Below, in pieces: positions 21,986 to 35,689 of a stretch of DNA of 64,000 nt. How positions within the stretch are numbered: position 1 is the stretch's first letter; each line of letters begins with the position of its first letter. Source of the DNA: Chenopodium formosanum. Lineage: Eukaryota; Streptophyta; Magnoliopsida; Caryophyllales; Amaranthaceae. Location of the stretch: positions 23,244,572 to 23,308,571 of the forward strand of contig CM044879.1 of the NCBI GenBank assembly GCA_024500155.1, in the 5' to 3' direction. The position numbers and the translations under genes are program-made. Below the pieces are notes generated by a model. The model saw nothing but the letters and a program-made list of their open reading frames with translations. It ran no database searches and was not told where the DNA came from.

Positions 21986-24484
21986 TGATAAGTGACATTT
22001 ATGTCACTCCTAGGGAGTAGTATTAGAGTCATTTTCGTGTTTATTTTCCCTTTTTTTTTCCTTTTATTCTCTTGTTTTCTCTTTAATAAAGTTTCTAGTT
22101 TATTTTGGTAATTTTGGTGTGTTTTAGTTTATTTTCTTTATTTTATTAGTTTTAGTCTATTTTCCTATTTTATTTTATTTATTTCTATTTTATTTATTTT
22201 ATTTTATTTCGTCCATTTTCTATTTTCATTTTTATTTATTTCTATTTTATTTATCTTATTTTATATCCCGATTCTCCAATGTGTATTTTTGGTTGTGTAG
22301 GTATGTTTTCGGGTTGAAGCACGGATTTCAAAGTCAAGTGGTTTGCATTGGATGTTCGAGACCCGAGTCAATCAAGTCAAGCTGCTGCCCATAAACCTTC
22401 ACCACACCATCACCTTATCCTACACCACACACACACCAACTCTCCTTCTCCCCTGCCCATCTCCCCTGCTCCAACTCTCCTTCTTCCCCTACTTCCAGCT
22501 TCTCACTCACAAGTCACACCATCACCAACAGCAACAAAAACAACACCAATCAGCCACGCAACAACCACCAGCCTCCCAATCTCAGTCACACACACCAACA
22601 CCCCGCAATTCCAATCAACCACGCAACTCACAGCAACACTAATCCCCTGCTACCTCACGCAACTCCCTTACCACCTCCAATTAACCACCACGCAGCCACC
22701 GAAACCACCATCAATCTCCACCACCAGCCACGCACCGCACTCTACCCCACATCACACAAACCAGCCACGCAACTCCCATATTTATACCACAACCACCACC
22801 AATCGCAGCCCTCACCCACCTTACAACTCACGCACTCCACCACATCAACCTCACACAAATCCGCCGCAGCCTCTACACCAGCCACCTGGCAGCCGCAACC
22901 AACACCAGCACCACCAATTAAAATAGCAGCCCCTGCTGCCCCTGCTCAGCCACCACTCCCGCAACCTCCTTTAATTCCCCCAATTCAATTGAAATTCCCT
23001 GAGGACGCGGGTGTAAGAGGAGCGGACGCAGGCTCGATGTCAAAAATCAGGCAGTAAGTAGCCGCGGTTGTCCCGAGGTCTTCCCGCGCACGCGGTGGCT
23101 CTGGAGAGGGCGCGGTTTAGACCACCGCGGGCGCGGCTTTCTGGGTTCGATTTGAACCCATATCACGAGCTTCTCACGTGAGCATTAATAAGATCGAGTG
23201 GTCAAGATTATTTGCTAAAAAAATTGCTAATGGTGCTGATTTGATGATGAAGATTTGCGAGGGATGATGGTGGTGTGATGAAATTCAGAGCAGCCACGAA
23301 AGGAGAAGGAGGGGAGTTAAGAGGGTCTGATTATTTTGGTTTTGGGTGGGATTTGTTTTCTTTTTCTTTTCCTTTTATTTTTATTTATTTATTTATTTTT
23401 ACTTTTCCTTTTCCTTTTATTTTTATTTCTCTTTTCTTAGTTTATTTTCCTTTCTTATTTTTATTTTCCTTTACTTAGTGTACTTATTTTATTTCCCTTC
23501 TCTTATTATTTTTCTTAAGTTAGTATAAATACCCATTTTTGGGGTAATTAGAAGGTGAACATTTTAGCTATTATTCTATTCTCTAATTAGTTTTAGGAGA
23601 GCTTCTCTCTCTAGGTTTAGTTTAGGATTAGGGTAGTTTAGAGAGAGAAAGTGAGGGTTTCACCATTGTTGAACTTGGATTTTGAAGAAGAAATTGATCA
23701 TCTTTTCTATTGATTTACATCTTCAATCAATGAGAATCTCTAACTCTCTCTCCTCTATTTTTATTGCTTTATTTTTATTATTGTTTTAGTTGTTGGTATT
23801 ACTTGTTAATCATGTTGATTCTAGGTTATTTGTTAATTAATCTTGTTATTATCATGATTAGTGAGTAATTTCCCCATTAAGAGGATGGTTGTGGTGTAGT
23901 TGGATCTTGAGCATGTTCTAGGTTTAGAGTTGATTTCTTTGTGATTAAAGTCTTTATATGCTTGATATTCTTTAATCTTCTTGCAAGTGCACATTGTTAG
24001 TTGATTAAAGGTGAATCTTTGCTAATAAGGAACGGAAGTTGACTTAGTTAAGGTTCATTATTATCGATTGTTATTTAATAGTACCTCCTAGTATATGGTT
24101 AATTCTAATGTGGAAACATAGAGGCTATGTTAGGAGAAGCCAATTAACCCCGGAAGGCGGCTAGATTGGACCCTTTATTTCGATATTTGAGCATGTTTAG
24201 TTCATAATTAATTCAATTTCTATGCCTTTGTTTATGTTCAAGTGAATGCTATACCTAAACCATTTCCCTTAATGTTTTATTTCTTGTTTTAGAATTTTTA
24301 GACTTTAGTTTATTTATCTCCTATTCCGGACTAGCTTAATTGTCGATAACATTGGGTGGTGTTTAACCGTTCTCTGTGGTTCGACCCCTATGCTTGCCTT
24401 ATACTCGTATTAGGTTTGTTTAGGTTGTATAAATTGTATTTGATCTAGGGATAGACAATTGATGACGAGTTTATTCCCTTGTCA
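21986..24484 (+). repeat. 5' LTR of the LARD-like element
   Basis: 2499 bp. T/A-rich U3 start, then a C-rich, G-poor block (22,380-22,990), a GC-rich patch with CCGCGG palindromes (23,040-23,140), T-rich simple sequence, a TATA box at 23524-23531 and a downstream leader. The 99- and 192-residue open frames at 22,343-22,926 come from the C-rich block and have no recognisable domain. Confidence 0.95.
23524..23531 (+). promoter_or_regulatory. TATA box of the LARD-like 5' LTR
   Basis: TATAAATA followed by ACCCATTTTTGGGG. It is the only strong TATA in the LTR and the same box is kept at 30018-30025 in the 3' LTR. RNA would start about 30 bases downstream, giving an R-U5 of roughly 0.9 kb. Confidence 0.65.
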
Positions 24485-24487
24485 AAT

Positions 24488-24505
24488 TGGCGCCGTTGCC
24501 GGGGA
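24488..24505 (+). other. Primer-binding site for tRNA-Asp
   Basis: TGGCGCCGTTGCCGGGGA, three bases after the LTR end, is complementary to the 3' end of plant tRNA-Asp including CCA. Confidence 0.9.
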
Positions 24506-24609
24506 ACGGCTTCCATTACCGTTGTGTTATCTTATTGAGACTAGTCCATTGTATATATTTTTCCTTTGATTTATTTTTGTTCTCTTTGTTTTGTTTTTGT
24601 TGTTGAAAA

Positions 24610-26291
24610 ATGGCACGTTTTTATTTTCCTCAATATGATAGTGAGCCTTTTTATGTCTATTTCCATTGACTTGTAGAGTTTTTGAACTATAACGGTTGTA
24701 ATCCTTGTGAAGCTTGTGAGATTTGTTATTGTGGCATGAATGAACAAACGAGATATGAAGTTGAAAGTAGGTTTAATGGTGAATTTCAAGCATTAACGGT
24801 TCATAGTGCATGGAGCTTTTTTGTACGATTCGCTAAGGATGTAAGCAATAGGGCATGTAATGTTGCTAATTTTGATTCTCAATGTGATAATAGTTTTATT
24901 GGTGGCATGAATCCCCATGATTTGTCTGGTGATCCTATATGTGAACCAGTACAAGTGATTTCAACTCTATTTGTCGTATTGTTGATAATGAATCTCATTT
25001 GCTTGATTATGCCCCCTTTCCCCAATATGATGATGCTCATGTATATAATGTGAATGATCCTCCCTCCTCATCTTCTTGTTCTTACATGGCTCCAAATGAT
25101 TTCCCTTATGCTTCTAATGAATCCTTTTATGAGGGTAATTCTATGGAAAATTTGAAGGAAGAGAAGATAATGAAGATAATGGAGATGATGGAGAGGTATA
25201 ACGAGATGAGGGAAGTTGAGAATAGGGAGGTGGAAGCTAGAATGAATATGCTTGAGAGCCAAATTCTCCAATTAGCCAACTCTCAAGAAAATGCCCTTCC
25301 TTCTTCTTCTCTTCCCCATATGAGTGAGGATCCCATTAGAGAGAATTCGAGTGATGGTGAAGGAGTAGAGAATGAAGATAGTGTTGATTTTGAAAATCCT
25401 AATCATCTTTCCCATCTTGATGAGTCTCAAGTGTATGTTTGTGACCCTTCAATCTACGAGTATATAGACTCTTTTGAGGTAATGTCCCACATATTTTTTG
25501 AGATTCATATGAGGACTTATAGATTATTGGATGATTTCATCGAGAACGCTTCTTGGGACTTAGATGAGTTTGAGATGAATCTACCTCCATTCATGCACGA
25601 TTTTGGGACCTTGGGTTTTGAGATAGTTGAAGGAAAAGTTGTCTATTGTGGTGAAAAGGAGGATAAGGTTGATTCCCTTGGAGTTTTTGAGCTTGAGGGA
25701 GGTGTAGATCGTGAGCGCCCTTTGTTTGAGGACTCTATGATTGATTTTCATGCCCTCATTGGCGATGTGAGGCCTTGTGGTGAGGGAATAGCTACCCCTT
25801 TTCCCGTTTCTCATACCCCTTTTTCTCTAAGGTTTGACCACATCCTTCCTTACCCTATTTCTCTCCCTTCCTATCTCAAAGAGCCTATTGGGGAGCCGCC
25901 CTCTATGGATGATTTTCATGTCCCTCCTTCCATCATTGTTGAGGATAAGAGGAATTTTGCCAACAAAATAATTTGTGATGAGGATTTGCCTTTTTCCTTT
26001 TCTTTCCATTCTTCTTTTCCTTCTTCTACTTCTTACTTTCTTGAGTTTCCTCTCGATCCTTCTTCTTCTTTCTTTTGGCATCTCCCTCTTCACTTACGTG
26101 CAATGATTTTATTGCACGTTCTTATTCCGTCATTTGCCTATCTGCACCCCCATGAAATGTGTAGTAGTGCATTTGACAAGCTCTTGCGTGCGTTGAATTA
26201 TTATTTCCTAGAGCGGTCTTGCTTGGACGTTAAACAAGCCTTTGCGGGAAGTAACCCGTGTTTTGTTGCTTTCATTTTCTTTTGTTTTTAG
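24610..26291 (+). pseudogene. Decayed gag-position ORF of the LARD-like element
   Basis: The ORF begins at ATG 24610 (MARFYFPQYDSEPFYV). It has a TGA at 24667-24669, probably from CGA, and a frame change near 24,940; it is then open to 26291. Visible parts are a Cys-rich patch (CNPCEACEICYC) near residue 30, a glutamate/lysine/methionine-rich predicted coiled coil at about 25,150-25,270 and long acidic stretches. There is no CCHC zinc knuckle and no enzyme motif. The family is not recognised. By position it takes the place of gag. Confidence 0.55.
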
Positions 26292-28487
26292 ATTAGATTT
26301 TCTCTCATGGACGTGTTTGTGTTCCTTGCTAGGTACACAACTTGATATACTCTTGCGCATTGGTGATGATCAAGAATCAAGGAAATGTGCCTCAACTTAC
26401 CTATCATGTGGAATTCAAGCCTTGTTTGTAGAGATTGTGGCTCACATGAGGTTATTTCGGGTTTTTTGTGTGATTTTGCATTCATCCCATATCCGATAAT
26501 ATCCTTCTTTTCCCTCTCTTTCCTACTTATTATGACTTGAAGATCATGTGTTGGTAATGTTGGATTAATTTTTCCTTGTTTTCCCCTCCTTGGTTTCATC
26601 ATTTATGATTTGAGAGCTTGGTTTCATTCAAGCTTGGGGGAGGGTATTCTATCATGTTTGGTGGGATGTTGATTCATAATACGTCATGCACTTGAGTATA
26701 TGCATTTCCATGTTTTTCATGCTTTTGGAAAATCCAAAAAGATTTTTGTTTACTTCAAGGCAAGTTTAGCAAATTGTGTTTTGTTTGTTCTTAATTGGAC
26801 ATTATATCTTTTGGATTTGTTTACTCTTGAATGCCTTTCTTCCTAAGTGGTTAATGTGTGCACGGTTTGAGAGTGTCATTGGTTGACTCTAGGATATTAC
26901 ATGCTAAGGTAGTCGGGTTAAGAACTTTTAGGAATCCATGAAGCCCTAGTTCACGTGGTATGTGGTAAGATGGTGTTGCTCTCTATAGTAGATTTGGCAC
27001 CCTTTGTTGGTATTTGATTAGTTATAATCCCGTGTGAGGTAACATTGTTCTAGCCTCCATCACTTTGTTGTGTGGCATTTGGATCCTTAGCTATGCATGT
27101 CTTGATCCTTGTTTTGACTTATAGCTCCCAAGATCGTGACCGAAGCACTCTAGGGGAGGAAAAGGGCACTTCTTTCTCATTTTTCTTTATCTTCTTTTTA
27201 TTTTGTTACAAATTTGATTTTCTATTTTGCATAAACCTACTTGCTAACCAATTTGAGCCTTATGTTTCCCGCTCTTGTTTAAACCGCATTACAAACCTAG
27301 TGGCCTATGTTAACCAACCCTTATAGTTAGTGAAGCATTGGCATGTGAGGTTTGAGTTTTGAGAATGTTGATCATAAACAAGAAGCACTTTGAGATTTGG
27401 TTAGAGTTGAGCTTGTGATGAATGATGCAATTCATGGAAATCAAATGAAGTTTCAAGAAAAAGCCGTCCATAATTAAAAAAGGCAAGGACAATGAATAAA
27501 GTTAAAAAAAAAAATTTGAAAAAAAAGAAAAAAAACAAAAACAACAAAAATATTTTAGTTGGTTTCATTTTCTTTCTTAGTTTAAGCATTGAGGACAATG
27601 CTTTGTTCAAGCTTGGGGGGGGGGGGGGGGAATATTGTGTGTTTGTGTTGAATAAGCTTGGGGGAATGACATTAGTGGTATTTTTGCTTGATATTTAGTG
27701 AATTCTTGAGTGTTTTTGAGTGTCGGCCGCACTTTTTGCTTCACTTAGGAAATATCACCAAATTTTAAATTTTTACCCCGCCTTAACCCTTAGCCTTACG
27801 CTATAACCAATAAAAAGACCTTTAGACTCTAGTGGGTTAGGTCAAAAGAACGGTGGAGGGAGATAGACTTCAAACCTATGGAAAGAGTATGCATAGTTGA
27901 GACGTCGGGATTACCTTGTCAAAGTTTTTCATGTCTTTATCTTTTTCCGGTTCCTTCGTGGAATCTTGAGAAGCTAGCTTAAGGGTTGATTTGAGGCTAG
28001 TGGAGAAAATGTGGCCCGATTGGTTGGGGCTAGGGTGGATTGAGTCCTAAGTAGTTCTCTATGCTTAGCATGTGTTATGTTTCAATCAACCATTGACATC
28101 TTGGAACGTGCATACATTTGTCCATTTAGAAAGGTTTGCATTCATTAGTACTTGTCCTTATCTCTTGTCTATATATGAGCTTGTGTTTTGCTTTTTCTCT
28201 TCGTGTTTCTTTTCCTTTTCCTTTTGTTGCCTTGCCTTGGCTTTTGTCGAGAGTTGTGGGGTAAGCTCTTAGGAAACCCTCACGAGACCTCACTCGTCCT
28301 CATAAGCGACTTTGGGGTTTTAAGGGCTTGTTGTAGCTAAAAACAACCGTGATTCCTACGACAGTGAGTTAGTGTACATTCTTTCTCCTTGTTTCTATTT
28401 TGTTTCTTTTGCTTTCAATAATTTCATCTTGTTCTCTTTTGCCTTAGCTTTGCTCGAGGACGAGCAAAGGTTTAGCTTGGGGGAATT
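26292..28487 (+). other. Non-coding 3' interior of the LARD-like element with four polypurine-like tracts
   Basis: No protein-coding sequence is recognised. AGCTTGGGGG occurs at about 26,631, 27,610 (extended to 16 G), 27,655 and 28,474. Only the last abuts the 3' LTR and is the functional polypurine tract; the others look like extra or relic tracts. A lysine-rich frame at 27,492-27,540 is poly(A) sequence. Confidence 0.75.
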
Positions 28488-30973
28488 TGATAAGTGACAT
28501 TTATGTCACTCCTAGGGAGTAGTATTAGAGTCATTTTCTTGTTTATTTTCCCTTTTATTCTCTTGTTTTCTCTTTAATAAAGTTTCTAGTTTATTTTGGT
28601 AATTTTGGTGTGTTTTAGTTTCTTTTCTTTATTTTATTAGTTTTAGTCTATTTTCCTATTTTATTTTATTTATTTCTATTTTATTTATTTTATTTTATTT
28701 CGTCCTTTTTCTATTTTCAATTTTATTTATTTCTATTTATTAATCTTATTTTATGTCCCGATTCTCCAATGTGTATTTTTGGTTGTGTAGGTATGTTTTC
28801 GGGTTGAAGCACGGATTTCAAAGTCAAGTGGTTTGCATTGGATGTTCGAGACCCGAGTCAATCAAGTCAAGCTGCTGCCCATAAACCTTCACCACACCAT
28901 CACCTTATCCTACACCACACACACACCAACTCTCCTTCTCCCCTGCCCATCTCCCCTGCTCCAACTCTCCTTCTTCCCCTGCTTCCAGCTTCTCACTCAC
29001 AAGTCACACCATCACCAACAGCAACAAAAACAACACCAATCAGCCACGCAACAACCACCAGCCTCCCAATCTCAGTCACACACACCAACACCCCGCAATT
29101 CCAATCAACCACGCAACTCACAGCAACACTAATCCCCTACTACCTCACGCAACTCCCTTACCACCTCCAATTAACCACCACGCAGCCACCGAAACCACCA
29201 TCAATCTCCACCACCAGCCACGCACCGCACTCTACCCCACATCACACAAACCAGCCACGCAACTCCCATATTTATACCACAACCACCACCAATCGCAGCC
29301 CTCACCCACCTTACAACTCACGCACTCCACCACATCAACCTCACACAAATCCGCCGCAGCCTCTACACCAGCCACCTGGCAGCCGCAACCAACACCAGCA
29401 CCACCAATCAAAATAGCAGCCCCTGCTGCCCCTGCTCAGCCACCACTCCCGCAACCTCCTTTAATTCCCCCAATTCAATTGAAATTCCCTGAGGACGCGG
29501 GTGTAAGAGGAGCGGACGCAGGCTCGATGTCACAAATCAGGCAGTAAGTAGCCGCGGTTGTCCCGAGGTCTTCCCGCGCACGCGGTGGCTCTGGAGAGGG
29601 CGCGGTTTAGACCACCGCGGGCGCGGCTTTCTGGGTTCGATTTGAACCCATATCACGAGCTTCTCACGTGAGCATTAATAAGATCGAGTGGTCAAGATTA
29701 TTTGCTAAAAAAATTGCTAATGGTGCTGATTTGATGATGAAGATTTGCGAGGGATGATGGTGGTGTGATGAAATTCAGAGCAGCCACGAAAGGAGAAGGA
29801 GGGGAATTAAGAGGATCTGATTATTTTGGTTTTGGGTGGGATTTGTTTTCTTTTTCTTTTCCTTTTATTTTTATTTATTTATTTATTTATTTTTACTTTT
29901 CCTTTTCCTTTTATTTTTATTTCTCTTTTCTTAGTTTATTTTCCTTTCTTATTTTTATTTTCCTTTACTTAGTGTACTTATTTTATTTCCCTTCTCTTAT
30001 TATTTTTCTTAAGTTAGTATAAATACCCATTTTTGGGGTAATTAGAAGGTGAACATTTTAGCTATTATTCTATTCTCTAATTAGTTTTAGGAGAGCTTCT
30101 CTCTCTAGGTTTAGTTTAGGATTAGGGTAGTTTAGAGAGAGAAAGTGAGGGTTTCACCATTGTTGAACTTGGTTTTTGAAGAAGAAATTGATCATCTTTT
30201 CTATTGATTTACATCTTCAATCAATGAGAATCTCTAACTCTCTCTCCTCTATTTTTATTGCTTTATTTTTATTATTGTTTTAGTTGTTGGTATTACTTGT
30301 TAATCATGTTGATTCTAGGTTATTTGTTAATTAATCTTGTTATTATCATGATTAGTGAGTAATTTCCCCATTATGGGGATGGTTGTGGTGTAGTTGGATC
30401 TTGAGCATGTTCTAGGTTTAGTGTTGATTTATTTGTGATTAAAGTCTTTATATGCTTGATATTCTTTAATCTTCTTGCAAGTGCACATTGTTAGTTGATT
30501 AAAGGTGAATCTTTGCTAACAAGGAACGGAAGTTGACTTAGTTAAGGTTCATTATTATCGATTGTTATTTAATAGTACCTCCTAGTATATGGTTAATTCT
30601 AATGTGGAAACATAGAGACTATGTTAGGAGAAGCCAATTGACCCCGGAAGGCGGCTAGATTGGACCCTTTATTTCGATATTTGAGCATGTTTAGTTCATA
30701 ATTAATTCAATTCCTATTCCTTTGTTTATGTTCAAGTGAATGCTATACCTAAACCATTTCCCTTAATGTTTTATTCCTTGTTTTAGCATTTTTAGACTTT
30801 AGTTTATTTATCTCCTATTCCGGACTAGCTTAATTGTCGATAACATTTTGTGGTGTTTAACCGTTCTCTGTGGTTCGACCCCTATGCTTGCCTTATACTC
30901 GTATTAGGTTTGTTTAGGTTGTATAAATTGTATTTGATCTAGGGATAGACTCGACGCGTTTATTCCCTTGTCA
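28488..30973 (+). repeat. 3' LTR of the LARD-like element
   Basis: 2486 bp, colinear with the 5' LTR. Differences include a shorter T/C run near 28,550 and a changed stretch just before the end (GACTCGACGCG in place of GACAATTGATGACGAG). Its C-rich 192-codon frame is also still open. Confidence 0.95.
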
Positions 30974-33849
30974 CTAAGAGCCTTAGACATATACTTGAAA
31001 AGACTTTTAGAAGTTATTTCTATCCATAACTGAATATGGCGTCCTTTCTTAGCTTCGACATATTGTTTAGTGTAACATTAGTCACTTGTGAAAATCTTTA
31101 AGAACTTTATAGGAAGGGTTGTGAACCATCATCGTTCGAGTCATTTTCAAATGACACCGAGGTCCCCGTGAAGACACACTATGTTCTTTGTAGAGTTATT
31201 TATGAAAATTTCCATTCATAACTTTGAGATGGTCACGCTTGGCTCAAGCAAACATCGCTCGATCTAATCTAGATGTTTTGATATCTTTCCACGTCGATTC
31301 TGTACTTCACTGGACTCTTGAGCTACTCAAGTCAAGTTTGTTCACATTTGATGAATATAGCCATATCCTTTCAAATTCTTTGTGAAACGTTGAAGTAATT
31401 GAATCCTCTTTAGCCTTCGGAGTCAATTTTCTATACCAAGAACAATAGCTCTCTGCTTTATCGGTTTCAACAAGTAAAACTTGCTTGTCTTAGAATGATT
31501 CCAAATCGAGCAACTATCAAGAGCCTATCTAATAGATCCTTGAGTACGTTCTTGTCGATATGACATTGCTAAAGATGTTTTGAATGCAAATCAAGCCCAT
31601 GACTTGAACTTAGTGAGTTTATCATGTTAGGGAAATGTTTGTTTATAATCAAGCAATCTTGACTCAATGCTTGGATAACTATGCCATTCAAATAAATCTC
31701 GCAACTATTGCTCATTAATTTGAATGTCAGTCTTTCCGTGTGTAAACAGATCAATTGCTGATTATGGAACATAATAACCATTACTTGTTCCAGCCTTTGG
31801 CTTAAAAGGTCTTTAAACAAAACATACGACCTTACAACTGATGTAGCTCTTCTTGCTTCATTCTAAGCTTCTAAGTCGATAACTTAGCTTAACTTCAATA
31901 GTTTGAGGTCACTATCATAGTGGAACACTCAAGCAGTATCCGATACATGTGAAGATAACGAATTGCTAAGTTAACTACAATAACATGAACTCATGAGTTG
32001 AAATGGAATCTAATTCCTTTTCTTCGTTCCTTCTTTCCTATATTTCTTATCATGCAATATCTCATAATCTTACTTTAAGAATCATTTCTTTAAGTACCTT
32101 GACTCTTATACTTTGTTAGGCATAATCAAGCACCTAGTGCGCCGTAAAACAAAGTTCCATCTTTTCCATTAATTCTTACTCGAATTACTACATCAATGAG
32201 TCCTACTCAATTATGTATGATGCGAAAAGATACGTTGGTTGTCAAACATTGACAATCTTCAGTTTGCAACTCAATACCTCATGTTTTATCAAAACTACCT
32301 ACTATTTTGAATACATGATGTCCAACCGTCCCTTCGGACTTTGTTATAAAAGTCATTTATGAAAATTGTATTTGAGAAATGCTTTTCCTTTCTTTGAGAA
32401 CTATTCTCAAGGATTTCCTTTACCAATCATAGAAACAATATTATTTGATTTAGAATACTATAAATATAAGTGCAAAGTATAACCATTTATCAAGAACATA
32501 ATAAGTTTGAAATTTAAAAGCATTCATGCAACCTTCAATCTTATTAAACGTCTTATTTACGCATAAAAATTGTCCCTATTTGGCGAAAATAAGGCGATTC
32601 CAAGATCCGAAGAAACAAAGAGTGGTTAAGCATGCTTTGGCTTGTCTTAACACTCAATCTTCTAGGGTAAGCATTGCCTTTTTAATGGCTCTAAGCCACT
32701 CTTGGTTAGATAATCGTCGCATCTAATGCATCTTTGACGATGTATCTCTTTTGCCACGGTATTTGAGGACTCCTCACTCATACCGATGAGTTAAACCAAA
32801 ACCAACGTGCACACCCAATGTGCCTTATGAGCCTTGGAGAAGTGATGGCACCTCGCTTTGGCGTAGCCTACCATCACCCTCGTTCAGTTGGTAAGTGCTG
32901 TTTTGGAAAGGCAAGTTTGACTCAATATTATTAGGGACCTAGGATTTCTATGTTGGTTGATTTAAGTGAACTTAACTAATCATCGCAACATAAAGAAAAC
33001 CTTAACATGCATCTAACGAATAATTCACATGTATATATAAGCATAAAATATAAGGCGAAATTATAGATGCATATTGGCAACTAGCATGACCCCTTGAATT
33101 CTTCAAATCTTCAAAAGGTCTTCATTTGCAATTCAAGGCTTTGTCTTCCAAATACGCCGTCTTCAAGACTTAACCAAACTATGCAAATACTAGTGTCTAC
33201 GAATAGGAATAATCTAAATATTAAGGTACAAAAATACTTAACGGTGCGTAGACCGTATTTAGATTTACAAAAATACATAACGGCACGTAGTCCGTATTTT
33301 CTATCCTAGTCGGGTCCTACTAGTTGCCATTTCATAAAACATGTGAGAGAGAATATACATTCCATTCATCCATTCACTATTTGTGAATGGCCCGTGCAAT
33401 TTACAAAATCAAACAAGTAAAATGCATTTAAACAACGCGCGCACTAGTAACTAATCTAGGTAGTTAATCCGATTAACACGCCTAATTAAAACTAGTCAAA
33501 GTTGTTTAACCGATTATGTAATTGACGTCATTAATAATTGAAGTTCCCACTAAATTCCGCGTTTCCCTTAAGTAATCTAATTAATTAAGTCGGTAGTACC
33601 CAAACTTGTCAAAATAAAATTTTTCCGATGCCGCTAAAAATCGAGGCCTAGCCTCCCAAAATTTTAATTAAAAAAAACAAAATTAATTCAAATAAATAAA
33701 ACGGCAAAATAAGAAATATTAAGCCAACCGCATTTCAAGTGGCTTTCGCTTTAAGCGTTTTGCCAAGGAAACTCGAATAATCGCGGCTCATGCAAACCAA
33801 GCATATTACGGCTAGTCACCTCACCGCACCAAGCATATGCATACAACCA

Positions 33850-34020
33850 AAATACGCACACACGGCCCGCGGCAAGCAGCCATGGGCTGCTGCCACTGCC
33901 GCACGTACGTGGCTGCTGCCACCGCACGCACGTGGCTGCTGCGGCCGTGTGCTGTTGCCGCACGTGTGGCCGCACGCAAGGCGAGGCAGCCACATGCGGG
34001 CTGCTATGCAGCCCGGCTCG
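33850..34020. repeat. GC-rich GCTGCTGCC/GCACGTG repeat island
   Basis: An island of degenerate repeats (CGTGGCTGCTGCCACCGCA, GCACGTGTGGCC) in otherwise AT-rich DNA. Open frames on both strands are by-products of the composition. Confidence 0.7.
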
Positions 34021-35689
34021 CCAAGGGTGGTTCTTTGCCTCATTTTGCGTGCCATGGCCTCGGGATTTGATCCCTTTTCGCGAGACATAATTAATTAATT
34101 CTAAATTAATTTTAGAACTAACTTAATGAGCAATAAAATAAAAAATTTTAAACAAGTCCAACTTGATAAAACTTTAAAGTGCAAATAACCAAAAAAATTC
34201 CAAGAACCATTCTTAATTAAATTGGTTTAGCTTGGTGCAATAACAAAGTTGAGGCAATTTCTCATTTTTAATTTAATCAATTTAAATTAAACTTGAGAAT
34301 TTGACAAAGTAAGGGGAAGTTGGAAAAATATGAACTTTAATGTTCAAATGAAAATTTCAACATCTAAATTTTGTGAATCCTCGAAAATTATATCTTCCAA
34401 CATGAAGATAACCAAATTTCTATCACAAAAATTGAAACTTTATGTTTCCAATCAACTCAAAGTGATTAAAACAACAAAGTTTAACACAAAATAACATGGA
34501 ATTGAGTGGTTTTTAAAGTTTCAATCACTTATCACAAATAAAGATTAAATCTTTAACACTTAGGAAGCCTCAAAACAAAAATTTTCACACTAAAAAGCAA
34601 TTAGTTTGCAATTATGTGAAAATAAATCAACCTTTAAGCATTAAATACTACCAAGTAAGTGTGCTTTAAGGAGAGTTAAAAATACAGAAAATAATGCAAA
34701 TAATCAACCACATAATCAACAAGTTATGCTATTAATTTCAAGGTTAGAAAAGACTTAAAATTTTTCGTCAAAAACGAAAAAATCCCTCGAAAAAGGCATT
34801 TTTGGTCAGAATTTGGCTAAAATCACATTCCCTCCCAACGGGACAGAAACCTTTCCGGAACACCTTTTCCACCCAAAATTCACTAGTGTTGGGCGAAAAT
34901 CTGGGTTCTGGGCCAAATTCGACATTAAAAACGGGATTAAAATAAATAAAACTGTGCTACTAATCTAATTAGCAACTTAAACCACAAAAATAAGCCAAAA
35001 TAAACTTGAAAAACATGATTATAAAAATAAACGAGCGGGGCTTCGATACCGCTGTTCGGGTTTGGTGAGTTCGACTCACCGCGGAAACAACCCCGACCCA
35101 AGGAACCACTCGAAATTAATAAAACCATAAAGCATAAATAAATAAACACAAGAAAAGGAAGAACGAATTATACCCTTGAAGCGAGCTTCACCCTCACAAA
35201 ACGGGCTCTTACTTGAAAGCCTTGAGCACCGCAAATATCGTGCCTCCAACGGTATCCACCCACAAAGGACGAACACGACTTTTTAGGTCCGCTACCTTGG
35301 AGTTAGCAAGGTCCAACCAAAATCCAAGTGCTAATGGAGTTTAAGAGTTTTCCCAAAAATATGGAATGCTCTTTCTAACTCCCACTCAAGCACTTTACTC
35401 CAAATCCCAAGGTTGGTATTTATAAAGGAAAGTATGAGTGAGAATTTCTATCCCATCAATGTGGGATCATGAAATTCCACAAATTAATTTAAAGCTAAAT
35501 TAAATTAAAATTGCAAACTAATAATAAATCTACAAGTGGCATTACCATGTGAGATGGGTTGGTGAGGACCACATGGAGAGTAGGGGACCATACTTGCTCC
35601 CCACTCAATACTCTCCTTGTGCCACATGTCCTCACCCACTTGCTCCCATATTCCCCAAGCTTCCCATAGTGACCGGCCCTATGGCCCAA

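Larger units (their letters stand above)
21986..30973 (+). mobile_element. Complete non-autonomous LTR retrotransposon (LARD-like), 8988 bp
   Basis: The 5' LTR (21986-24484) and 3' LTR (28488-30973) both start TGATAAGTGACATTTATG and end CTTGTCA. The target duplication CTAAG is perfect (21981-21985 and 30974-30978). A primer site for tRNA-Asp and a polypurine tract lie at the correct places. The 4.0-kb interior has one decayed ORF and no protease, RT, RNase H or integrase, so it must use enzymes from another element. The LTRs differ by a few small indels and scattered substitutions, so the insertion is fairly young. Confidence 0.95.

Noticed and set aside
22343..22926. 99- and 192-codon frames as genes (also at 28,833-29,416)
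   Set aside because: They lie in C-rich low-complexity sequence of both LTRs and have no domain; two overlapping frames being open at once fits composition, not coding.
33751..34098. Overlapping ORFs on both strands in the GC-rich island
   Set aside because: Repeats of GCTGCTGCC and CACGTG keep several frames open; no protein family is recognised.
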